48,449 nucleotides of DNA from a virus. The stretch covers positions 1 through 48,449 of IMG/VR virus record IMGVR_UViG_3300020000_000001; one strand, given 5' to 3'. Shown in pieces: positions 40,389 to 46,730 of the stretch. The notes beneath the pieces are model-generated. The model did not search any database, was not told the DNA's origin, and saw only the letters and a program-made list of their open reading frames with translations. The position numbers were made by a program, and so were the translations under genes. Position 1 is the first letter of the stretch. Each line of letters opens with the position of its first letter.

Positions 40389-40424
40389 AAGGGGGCCGTT
40401 CACAGCATTGTGCTCTGCCCCCTT
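40389..40424. promoter_or_regulatory. Conserved inverted-repeat element, copy C
   Basis: AAGGGGGC and GCCCCCTT form the outer arms and CACA/TGTG the core. It lies about 60 bases upstream of the terminase small subunit start on minus and about 280 bases before the gene at 40703 on plus, in the divergent control region. Unlike the other copies it has no plus-strand gene directly behind it, so it may serve the minus-strand arm or both. Confidence 0.7.
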
Positions 40425-40529
40425 CACCCGACATTCAGGACAGGTCCCTCTATCCACGCCAACTCGCAGCGCCGCGTGTGGCCAGGCCGAACACACATGA
40501 GTCGTCAATAGGGGACGTATGGCACTGGA

Positions 40530-40595
40530 GCATAGCAGCTATGCGCGGCCCGGCTGGGGAACCCATGCTGCACTGCACCATCACGCTTTAGTGAT
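40530..40595. promoter_or_regulatory. Two palindromes upstream of the 40616 promoter
   Basis: GCATAG-CAG-CTATGC (40530-40544) and ATCAC-N6-GTGAT (40580-40595) are two perfect inverted repeats in the intergenic region, the second ending 20 bases before the -35 of the candidate promoter. They have the size and position of operator sites for a dimeric regulator. The rest of 40425-40702 has no convincing gene. Confidence 0.45.
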
Positions 40596-40615
40596 CGGTA
40601 GTCGGGCGATTGGAC

Positions 40616-40643
40616 TTGCATTCCATACGTAGGGTGCTAATGT
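40616..40643 (+). promoter_or_regulatory. Candidate sigma70-type promoter for the 40703 gene
   Basis: TTGCAT (40616-40621) and TAATGT (40638-40643) are spaced by 16 bases, with TGC directly before the -10 giving an extended -10. The expected start point is near 40650, about 50 bases before the ATG at 40703. It is the clearest promoter on the plus side of the divergent region. It would be read by host RNA polymerase. Confidence 0.6.
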
Positions 40644-40702
40644 ATGTATGCCGGTTGGCAGCGGGGCAGCCCGCCCCGCGAGCCGGCGGAGCACTAACCG
40701 CC

Positions 40703-41275
40703 ATGACGAACATTGACGAGGATACCAACGTGACCCGCAAGGCAGTTGCCAAGCACTTTCTCCTGGACGAGAATGGCGAGGTCACGCAGGATGAGACCAA
40801 GGCCAAGGGCTTCCGCTATCACCAAATCTCGACTGGCGAGAAGTTCGACTACATCGTGACCCCGGCCGCGATCCTCATGCTGGCTTGCTTTGGCGGCAAG
40901 ACACTGGCTACCAACGAAGCCTCTCAGGTTAGGAATAACCCGAAAGGCGCCGGAGGCGACGCGGAACAGATGGAGGCGATCAAGAATCGTTTCGCCCTCC
41001 TGGACCAAGGCGAGTGGGTGGACAGGACCCGCGAAGCCGCCGCCCCGAACCTCGATTGGCTGGCTGAAGCCGTGGTCACGGTCATGCTGGCAGACGGCAG
41101 GATTACGGAGGAGCAAGCCTCTGGTGACGCGAAAGCGAAAGTTCGCCAGAAGCTCGACGACGACGCGGCCTACGTCAAGACCGTTCGTCAGCATCCCCGA
41201 GTTGCCGCCGAGTACGCGAGGCTCGCGGGAAGGGTGGTCCGGACGACCGACGACTTGATGGCCGCGATCACTTAG
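40703..41275 (+). CDS. Early protein with the shared DDLM tail, own promoter and terminator
   Basis: A 190-residue protein; GGCGGAG lies about 12 bases before the ATG at 40703, and the frame upstream is unconvincing. FRYHQISTGEKFDYIVTPAAILMLACFGGKTLATNEASQVRN, followed by NRFALLDQGEWVDR, is a pattern seen in conserved phage proteins of unknown function. The second half is helical. It ends VVRTTDDLMAAIT, the tail shared with four others, though here without a proline-rich linker. It stands alone between a sigma70-like promoter and a strong intrinsic terminator, so it is expressed as a single unit, probably early. Confidence 0.75.
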   Translation: MTNIDEDTNVTRKAVAKHFLLDENGEVTQDETKAKGFRYHQISTGEKFDYIVTPAAILMLACFGGKTLATNEASQVRNNPKGAGGDAEQMEAIKNRFALLDQGEWVDRTREAAAPNLDWLAEAVVTVMLADGRITEEQASGDAKAKVRQKLDDDAAYVKTVRQHPRVAAEYARLAGRVVRTTDDLMAAIT

Positions 41276-41297
41276 TTCGCCGAAGGGCTGCAAGGAC

Positions 41298-41334
41298 GGG
41301 GCCTCTGGGAAACCAGGGGCTCCGCTCCTTTTTT
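41298..41334 (+). terminator. Intrinsic terminator after the 40703 gene
   Basis: An 11-pair stem (41298-41308 with 41313-41323, two G-T pairs) closes on a GAAA tetraloop. Six Ts follow at 41329-41334, five bases after the stem. This is the best rho-independent terminator in the window and ends the single-gene transcript that starts near 40650. Confidence 0.85.
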
Positions 41335-41928
41335 CTGGCCCTCCCGCGACCGAACACAACCGAGACCCGCAAAATCATATCTCAACAATCGGCCTACGAT
41401 GGCCGCCAGTGCGTCGGATCGGGGGCGCCGCTACCTTGGGGGCGCAACACAACCGAATCGCATGGGTGGCCGACGTAGGGCATTCAACGTCGAGATCACC
41501 TCTACGACACGTCGACTCATACATCGGCTGATACCTCGAGCTAGCTCTATCCCGTAATTTCCGTCTAGGTACCCGCATGGCCCCCCGCCGAGGTACCTAA
41601 ATTCCCGAGGTAAGTGGGTTCCTCCCCCCTCCCCGAATATTTCTTATAGACCTCTATAGAGACCCCCGAGCAGGGACTCCCGACTACGGGCGCCGACGTG
41701 GGGCTCTCCCCCGGCCAGTGCGGGTATCTCAGACCAAAAGCGGGTTCTGAGCTATGTTAAGGTAGGACAGGACGTAGGAGTCGACGTAAGATTGAGGTAT
41801 CGTTGAGTTAGGACATAACAAATGCCTTAATCTGAACACAATCCTGCCCCACTGTTGCCACATTTAACCTCCACAATCAGGGCGCCATCCGGCGAAGGTC
41901 CGCCCGGAACCTGGCTCAGGAGCACCAA
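41335..41928. other. 590-base noncoding region with many inverted repeats
   Basis: No supported gene. Structures seen: CGACGT/ACGTCG near 41471-41492; TAGGTACC (41566-41573) with GGTACCTA (41592-41599); the palindrome TATAGA-CC-TCTATA at 41645-41658; CTCAGA/TCTGAG at 41728-41751; ACACAACCGA twice (about 41354 and 41448); and the word GAGGTA or AGGTAG several times. TTGAGG-N16-CATAAC near 41793-41820 could be a weak promoter for the genes from 41929. A replication origin or regulatory hub is possible. Confidence 0.6.
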
Positions 41929-42114
41929 ATGCCCTACACATCCCACACCATCTACTTCGGCACACTCCAGACTACGGTCGGCGTGACGATCAGACCGACC
42001 CCATCACTGACGCTGGATGAACTGCACAAGCTGATCGCAGAGCTGCAAGCCATCCACGACGATATGGAAGCCCGCACTTCCATGCTGGCAGATCAAGGCG
42101 AGTGGAAGCGATGA
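41929..42114 (+). CDS. Small hypothetical early protein
   Basis: A 61-residue protein with AGGAG before the ATG. The N-terminal half is beta-like (IYFGTLQTTVGVTIRPTP), the rest one helix (TLDELHKLIAELQAIHDDMEARTSML). No family recognised. It opens a chain of overlapping small genes that runs to 43454. Confidence 0.6.
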   Translation: MPYTSHTIYFGTLQTTVGVTIRPTPSLTLDELHKLIAELQAIHDDMEARTSMLADQGEWKR

Positions 42115-42356
42115 TCCTCGGCTTGGCCATCTACGACCTAGCGACAAAGAGCATCCGCTTTGTGGTGGAGGTGAAAACCTCCCCACGGGGCGATGTCTTC
42201 ATCCGTCTAGACCACACAACGCCACGCACATACTGTTTTCCCGACGCATGGCGGGGCGAATATGAGTGGCTAGACGCCCACATCCCGCTCGCAGAGCGAT
42301 TGAAGTATGAGACTGACTTCGATCTCATCTGGGGAACAATGACGGAGCACCCATGA
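42111..42356 (+). CDS. Small hypothetical early protein
   Basis: An 81-residue protein whose ATG overlaps the previous stop (ATGA). LAIYDLATKSIRFVVEVKTSPRGDVFIRLDH is beta-like and the second half aromatic-rich (YCFPDAWRGEYEWLDAHIPLAERLKYETDFDLIW). No motif is known to me. It overlaps the next gene by four bases. Confidence 0.6.
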   Translation: MILGLAIYDLATKSIRFVVEVKTSPRGDVFIRLDHTTPRTYCFPDAWRGEYEWLDAHIPLAERLKYETDFDLIWGTMTEHP

Positions 42357-42790
42357 GTACGCCTCTCCTACTCGCCGACCCGCATAAGGACGTTCTACCG
42401 CATTCCTACGTCATGCAGGTGACAACATCGCAATGCTCTTCTTGTGGCCACATCGGCCAAAGCTGCGAGACATTCGCTAAGACATGGATGAAGGGACAAT
42501 GGGGAAAGCCCTTCCCTAATCTTCGACCCCTGAACGGTCCGCCGAAATACCGCCTCCCCATCGAACGGGTGACACGAGCTAAGTTCTCAATTCCCTTCTG
42601 CGACCACTGTTTAGACCCGAATAAGGTGGTCGAGAACCTCCCCTATCCACCCACCCCCGCACCATTGAAGACAGTCGTTGGCATGACGCAGGACGGGACG
42701 CTGACGGCAGCACCCAAGCCAGCAAAACCCAAGACGGCGGGATCGAAGTCAACCAGCACCGACGACTTGATGAAAGGTCTGGACCTATGA
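42353..42790 (+). CDS. Zinc-ribbon protein with the shared DDLM C-terminal tail
   Basis: A 145-residue protein. One ribbon is visible as CSSC (28, 31), paired with CDHC (near 83-86), which would hold one zinc. A linker of Pro, Ala and Lys (AAPKPAKPKTAGSKS) follows, and the end is TSTDDLMKGLDL, the shared tail. The layout of folded Cys domain, flexible basic linker and tail recurs in the 44344-45114 protein and in part in 3405-3713. The tail probably docks the protein on a common target. Start by ATGA overlap. Confidence 0.75.
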   Translation: MSTPLLLADPHKDVLPHSYVMQVTTSQCSSCGHIGQSCETFAKTWMKGQWGKPFPNLRPLNGPPKYRLPIERVTRAKFSIPFCDHCLDPNKVVENLPYPPTPAPLKTVVGMTQDGTLTAAPKPAKPKTAGSKSTSTDDLMKGLDL

Positions 42791-42972
42791 TCAACCTTGT
42801 ATATCCTGAGAAGCGCCGTGTCACAACCCAACAAATCGCGACGTGGTGGCATGACGCCGTAGACAATGGTCAGATCGACCGCGCCGCCCGCCACGGTGAC
42901 GAGATCGTGACGAACGACATGATGGTCGCCGACCTCGAAGACATCGGCTTCATTTCACGGGGGAAGGACTAA
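42787..42972 (+). CDS. Small hypothetical early protein
   Basis: A 61-residue protein whose ATG overlaps the previous stop. It is mostly helical (TTQQIATWWHDAVDNGQIDRAARHG ... MMVADLEDIGFISRG). The pattern of short amphipathic helices could form a small helical bundle. No family recognised. It overlaps the next ATG by one base. Confidence 0.6.
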   Translation: MINLVYPEKRRVTTQQIATWWHDAVDNGQIDRAARHGDEIVTNDMMVADLEDIGFISRGKD

Positions 42973-43454
42973 TGATGAAGATCAAAGACCTTACCACGAA
43001 AGACCCCATCTTCTCCCATCATAACGAGGAGACAGGCGTCTGGACCCACATCGCCGCCGCCCGCTTGGCCACCGCTCTGGACGGCAAGAAGGAATTCATT
43101 CGCCCCGTCACGATCGACGAGAAGACATACCAGCTCATCCTCACGTGCAACGGGGTCGAGCAACCCTGTGTCGAAAGATGGAAGGTTCGCTATCTCCTCA
43201 ACGCATCCGACCCATTCTCTCTCCCCCTTCCCATCTTCATCGAATGGGAGGACAAACATCACACCCTCGCCGACGGTAACCATCGCCTCTGCGCGCTCTA
43301 TCAACTCGGCGTACCACGTATATTAGTATACCTAGCTCCCCCCGATCTCTGGCGTCAGTTCGAGGTCGAACTCTCGCCAATGGCTCAAGCAATCGTCAAC
43401 ATGCCGGGATATATGTCCGGCTCCTACTCCCACCTTCGCAAGAAGGATGATTAA
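42972..43454 (+). CDS. ParB/sulfiredoxin-like domain protein
   Basis: A 160-residue protein starting at the ATG that overlaps TAA. HTLADGNHRLCALYQLGVPRILVYLA carries the G-x-HR-x-x-A motif of the ParB/Srx fold, and PIFIEWEDKHH is the strand before it. It is a second member of this fold besides the methyltransferase fusion at 5576. Such proteins bind or hydrolyse CTP/ATP or act as nucleases; which of these applies is unknown. The gene ends directly on inverted-repeat copy B. Confidence 0.65.
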   Translation: MMKIKDLTTKDPIFSHHNEETGVWTHIAAARLATALDGKKEFIRPVTIDEKTYQLILTCNGVEQPCVERWKVRYLLNASDPFSLPLPIFIEWEDKHHTLADGNHRLCALYQLGVPRILVYLAPPDLWRQFEVELSPMAQAIVNMPGYMSGSYSHLRKKDD

Positions 43455-43487
43455 GGGGCCAGTTCACAGGGCTGTGCATTGCCCCCT
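43453..43487 (+). promoter_or_regulatory. Conserved inverted-repeat element, copy B
   Basis: GGGGC and GCCCC pair as outer arms and CACAG with CTGTG as the inner stem, loop GG. It starts in the TAA stop of the ParB-like gene and ends about 34 bases before the ATG of the VWA gene. The inner stem sequence differs from copies C, D and E while keeping pairing. Confidence 0.75.
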
Positions 43488-43520
43488 CGCTCTACCTCCA
43501 ATCCACAAAGGGACCACAAA

Positions 43521-44186
43521 ATGTCAAACGTAACAATCCGATCCGGCCTCCCATCCAAGACCCCAGAGTCGAATGACCTCGACTACATGCTCATCGATGG
43601 CTCCGCCTCGATGCAAACGAAGTGGTGGAACTTCCTGACCGCCGGCGACATCTTCCTCGAGGAAGCGAAGAAGAACGGCGTTAAGTCCCATTTGGTTGTT
43701 CACGTATTCGATACCGAAGATCACGAGATGATTCAGCGTGACGAGCCTCTGGCAACCGCTAAAACGTTTGCTGAGGAGCCAATCGGTTCGCACTTCGGTG
43801 GGACACCCCTCTATGACGCCATCGTCTTGATGGGTATGCGTCTTAAAGAACGCAACCCCTCGAAAGCCTCAATCGTCATCATCACCGACGGCGACGATCT
43901 CGACTCCCGCACCAACGTCAACGATGCGAAGCGTGTTCTCGACTGGTGCCGGGCGAGAGGCTGGCAGGTGACATTCATCGGCTGCGACTTCAACAACGAC
44001 GACCAGAGCAAATTGCTCGGCGCCGATGCCTCGAACACAATCGGTGTGGATCGCAAGCTTCTCAACGACGCCGCCCGCAATCTGGCGACGAAACGAGCCG
44101 CATACAGCCGCGATGGCGACAACATCGCCTTCACCGACGATGAGAAGAAGAAGTTCGGTGGCTATCTGACCGACGGGACGAAGTAA
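43521..44186 (+). CDS. Von Willebrand factor A domain protein
   Basis: A 221-residue protein; AAAGGGA lies before the ATG at 43521. The metal site (MIDAS) is complete: DGSAS (D26, S28, S30), threonine in GGTPLYDA (T95), and ITDGDD (D123). It is therefore a single VWA domain, a fold that binds partners through Mg2+ or Mn2+. The C-terminus is charged with a lysine-rich end (DDEKKKFGGYLTDGTK). No partner ATPase of the MoxR type is next to it. It stands behind inverted-repeat copy B, so it may be expressed separately. Confidence 0.85.
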   Translation: MSNVTIRSGLPSKTPESNDLDYMLIDGSASMQTKWWNFLTAGDIFLEEAKKNGVKSHLVVHVFDTEDHEMIQRDEPLATAKTFAEEPIGSHFGGTPLYDAIVLMGMRLKERNPSKASIVIITDGDDLDSRTNVNDAKRVLDWCRARGWQVTFIGCDFNNDDQSKLLGADASNTIGVDRKLLNDAARNLATKRAAYSRDGDNIAFTDDEKKKFGGYLTDGTK

Positions 44187-44351
44187 ATGACCAAGACGGA
44201 GGATCTTAGGAGAGAATATCATCGTCATCGCGAAGGTGAGACCGACACATTAGTCGCCGCCTTCGCGATGATATATGAACAAATCACGGGCAAGCAAGTC
44301 TCCGACCGACTCCGTGAACAACTCTATCAAGCGGTGCGCTTCGATGGCTGA
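44187..44351 (+). CDS. 54-residue hypothetical protein
   Basis: A short gene that starts directly after the TAA of the VWA gene. It reads MTKTEDLRREYHRHREGET, then LVAAFAMIYEQITGKQVSDRL and ends VRFDG. It is helical and charged at first. Its stop overlaps the next gene by eight bases, so it fits the same chain of coupled genes. There is little ribosome binding sequence before the ATG, so it may rely on reinitiation. Function unknown. Confidence 0.6.
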   Translation: MTKTEDLRREYHRHREGETDTLVAAFAMIYEQITGKQVSDRLREQLYQAVRFDG

Positions 44352-45114
44352 TTTAAAGCTCGAGACACTTATTAAAGTCCTCATGATGACGACGAGCGAC
44401 ACCGATGGGGAGGCGCTGGCGGCTATCCGCCGCGCCAACTCCATGCTCAAGACCGCCCACGTTGATTGGTCCGAACTCCTTCACGGCAAAGTCACCGTTG
44501 TCGCCGACCCCTTCGACTCAATCGCGGCGCCGCGCAAGGCGACCTCATCCGCATCCGTCACCGTCCCCCGTCCACCACAGGCTCCAACATCACCTTTCCG
44601 CTCAGCGACGCCGGCCTCGCCACCACCTCCACCCCCATCGAGCTATCGGCGAGGTAATACCAATCGCTTCGCCGCCGAATGCCTCACCTGCAACGCCCAC
44701 GTCGACGTTGGCTACGGCGCTCTCTTCTCCCACACCCACAACGGTCAACAAACAACCTGGGTCCTATGCGAGCCCTGCAACGACAAGAACCGAACCAACC
44801 AATACACCTCTGCCTTCATCAACGCCGCCGTCAACATCGCCGTCCGTCGCAAAGCAACCCAAGCCCGAGCCCGAAGGGCAACCTTCACTGGAACCTGCTA
44901 CAACTGCGACAATACATCGACCACCAACACAGCCCGAGCAGTAAGTGGGACCACAAATCAGCTCTTCTGCATTCGCTGTGACGAAGCACTCGATGATGGC
45001 TCGCTGAACATGAATGCCGTAATCACGAACCGCCAAACACGGCTCGCCAGCCGCGGCCCCCGAACTAAGCGCAAGGTCACCACCGCTGACCTTATGAAAG
45101 ACATCGACTTTTGA
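44344..45114 (+). CDS. Double zinc-ribbon protein with DUF2786-like N-terminus and the shared tail
   Basis: A 256-residue protein. ETLIKVLMMTTSDTDGEALAAIRRANSML (about 6-35) resembles the DUF2786-type helical domain. A Pro/Ser-rich linker follows (PASPPPPPPSSY). Two Cys-pair ribbons come next: CLTC ... CEPC and CYNC ... CIRC, separated by about 30 and 27 residues, probably two zinc sites. The end is RKVTTADLMKDIDF, the tail shared with four others, with one Ala in place of the first Asp. It may bind nucleic acid; the partner reached by the tail is unknown. Its TGA overlaps the next TTG (TTGA). Confidence 0.75.
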   Translation: MADLKLETLIKVLMMTTSDTDGEALAAIRRANSMLKTAHVDWSELLHGKVTVVADPFDSIAAPRKATSSASVTVPRPPQAPTSPFRSATPASPPPPPPSSYRRGNTNRFAAECLTCNAHVDVGYGALFSHTHNGQQTTWVLCEPCNDKNRTNQYTSAFINAAVNIAVRRKATQARARRATFTGTCYNCDNTSTTNTARAVSGTTNQLFCIRCDEALDDGSLNMNAVITNRQTRLASRGPRTKRKVTTADLMKDIDF

Positions 45115-45500
45115 AACCACAATGGACCAAATGCTTCTCCCCTCAAGTCAATGCGCACCACAACCGCATCGACGAGTTACGGAATGCGGTGCTCCTTCGT
45201 CCGAGCCCGCATCCCCTCTTCTACGGCCTCCGCGAACCGAATGGCTACTTCATGGCCGAATGGGACAGTCTTAGTCCAGCTGAACGGAAGGCGATCGAAC
45301 GCGACGCCGAAATGCGAATGTTCCAAATCGAGGAGGCAAAACTCACATGCCCCGTATTGTACTCTCCAACGCCGCCCACACTGCCATTCGTCGAGCGACG
45401 ATTCGAGAAATGGGTAGCTGGTCTAACGAGTGGTCAAGGCGCGTACCAGGGACGAACTATTGGGAAGTCGAGCTCTCGCTCGAAGCGATACAGGACATAA
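45111..45500 (+). CDS. Hypothetical protein with TTG start
   Basis: A 129-residue frame starting from a TTG that overlaps the previous stop. The N-terminal 90 residues look real (FSPQVNAHHNRIDELRNAVLLRP ... EWDSLSPAERKAIERDAEMRMFQIEEAKLTC). Past about residue 90 it overlaps the gene at 45347-45607 in another frame, and the final 40 residues are less convincing. The only nearby ATG in frame is at 45252. The start lacks a strong ribosome binding site, so coupling is assumed. Confidence 0.5.
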   Translation: MKPQWTKCFSPQVNAHHNRIDELRNAVLLRPSPHPLFYGLREPNGYFMAEWDSLSPAERKAIERDAEMRMFQIEEAKLTCPVLYSPTPPTLPFVERRFEKWVAGLTSGQGAYQGRTIGKSSSRSKRYRT

Positions 45501-45607
45501 TGACCTACCAACACCCACGCGAACCCCTCTCGGACACCATCGTCCGCATGTTCGCCATCTACGACAGAAGAAGGAATGAGCATCGCCATGACCGCACCAA
45601 TGTCTAA
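45347..45607 (+). CDS. Hypothetical protein
   Basis: An 86-residue protein; GGAGG lies about ten bases before the ATG. MPRIVLSNAAHTAIRRATIREMG, then NYWEVELSLEAIQDIM, then RMFAIYDRRR, reads as a compact alpha/beta domain and is more protein-like than the frame it overlaps. No family recognised. It overlaps the next gene by 32 bases. Confidence 0.6.
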   Translation: MPRIVLSNAAHTAIRRATIREMGSWSNEWSRRVPGTNYWEVELSLEAIQDIMTYQHPREPLSDTIVRMFAIYDRRRNEHRHDRTNV

Positions 45608-45794
45608 TTTCACAAACGAAATGCGCATTCGGACCCAGATCATCACCCTCCAGTCAGTTGAGGTCGCTGCCCTCAAGACCCTAAATCATGCGAGCACCAC
45701 AGACCCTCAACTCCGCCAAATACTTCAGCTCTTCGCCGACAACATTGCGGTGGAGATTAAGGAAATGCGTGGAAAACTAGAGGACAAAACATGA
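45576..45794 (+). CDS. Small helical early protein
   Basis: A 72-residue protein. AAGAAGGA directly touches the ATG at 45576, so the in-frame ATG at 45588, 12 bases on, may be the true start. The body is helical (MRIRTQIITLQSVEVAALKTLNH, QLRQILQLFADNIAVEIKEMRGKLED). No motif recognised. Its stop overlaps the next ATG. Confidence 0.6.
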   Translation: MSIAMTAPMSNFTNEMRIRTQIITLQSVEVAALKTLNHASTTDPQLRQILQLFADNIAVEIKEMRGKLEDKT

Positions 45795-46108
45795 CCAAAT
45801 TCGTCCCGCCGAAGAACAGTTCAGTTCCACCACCCATCCCATCCAGCGAGAAGGGGTGGTTCTCCTCTGTCTTCAAGACCCGTCCGCAATTGGAGGCAGA
45901 AATTCGGACGCTCAAAACCGAGAACGCCCTTCTCCGAGCCCGCACTCACACCATCATCGCCGCCGACGGGAGTGGGACGCAGGCCAGGACAGAGCATAGC
46001 AAAGCTGTCGGCGCCCCCACATCTATCCCATGCGTTCAGTGCGGCAAGACGCGGGACATTCTCGGCGAAATCCTCGCGAAACATGAAGGGAAGTCCTATG
46101 CCAGATGA
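45791..46108 (+). CDS. Hypothetical protein with one Cys pair
   Basis: A 105-residue protein starting with an ATGA overlap. A proline-rich N-terminus (PPKNSSVPPPIPSSEK) is followed by a coiled-coil helix (RPQLEAEIRTLKTENALLRAR), a flexible stretch, and CVQCGKTRDILGEILAKHEG, which has one cysteine pair. The second pair needed for a zinc ribbon is missing, so it might dimerise around zinc. Function unknown. Confidence 0.6.
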   Translation: MTKFVPPKNSSVPPPIPSSEKGWFSSVFKTRPQLEAEIRTLKTENALLRARTHTIIAADGSGTQARTEHSKAVGAPTSIPCVQCGKTRDILGEILAKHEGKSYAR

Positions 46109-46730
46109 AACGAGGACATCAGTCCCGTCAACAACACGCGCCCCGTCGCAGGAGGTCGTCTCGCGAACCAAGAGCGAACGAGCTATCGAAGACTCCATGC
46201 GACAGTGGTATGCAATGAGAGACGAACGAGACGAGGCCCTCTCTCGCATCGACGAACTCGAGCGCCAGCTCTCTCAAGCCACGACGGAGACTTCCGTCTA
46301 TCTAACCCGCAATACGGATCTTGAGCACAAGTATGAAAACCTCCTTATCCGCTTCACGCAAATCCAATCCGCACTTAGCAACGTCGGAGGGCTGGCAGAT
46401 ACCATCTCCCTGTCTGTTAGTGAGGTTCTATCTCTCTCCCGCACCCGGCTACCTCCCCCGACCAATAGGTCGGATGATAGTGAGGGACATGTACGACGCG
46501 AAGGAAGTGAGCCTTCACCTTCAACTTCTCCTCAAATCAGGGATACTCTCAAAGCCCTCGACGAACTCACAACCGTCCTCGACGCGAAAGACCAAGCGAG
46601 GGAAGCGGAAGAGGACGAGAAACTCAAGGGGTTAGCCCGACGACTATCCCCTGAGTCCGAACCACCTATCGTCGATGAAAGAAGGAAGCCTTCATGGCTA
46701 AGTTCCAATTCTCAATCTCCCAAACCATAA
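46098..46730 (+). CDS. Coiled-coil early protein
   Basis: A 210-residue protein from the ATG at 46098 with GAAGGGAAG before it. The first 25 residues are disordered (PSTTRAPSQEVVSRTKSE). The next 60 form a charged coiled coil (RDERDEALSRIDELERQLSQATTETSVYLTRNTDLEHKYENLL). The last third is Ser/Pro/Glu-rich with a helix (IRDTLKALDELTTVLDAKDQAREAEEDEKL). It resembles coiled-coil accessory proteins of many phages. Function unknown. Confidence 0.6.
   Translation: MPDETRTSVPSTTRAPSQEVVSRTKSERAIEDSMRQWYAMRDERDEALSRIDELERQLSQATTETSVYLTRNTDLEHKYENLLIRFTQIQSALSNVGGLADTISLSVSEVLSLSRTRLPPPTNRSDDSEGHVRREGSEPSPSTSPQIRDTLKALDELTTVLDAKDQAREAEEDEKLKGLARRLSPESEPPIVDERRKPSWLSSNSQSPKP

Noticed and set aside
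40320-40508. Minus-strand 62-codon frame in the divergent control region
   Set aside because: Overlaps the terminase small subunit start and repeat copy C and has no ribosome binding site.
41375-41578. Minus-strand 67-codon frame in the 590-base noncoding block
   Set aside because: Arg/Ser/Pro-rich, no ribosome binding site, runs through a strong inverted repeat.
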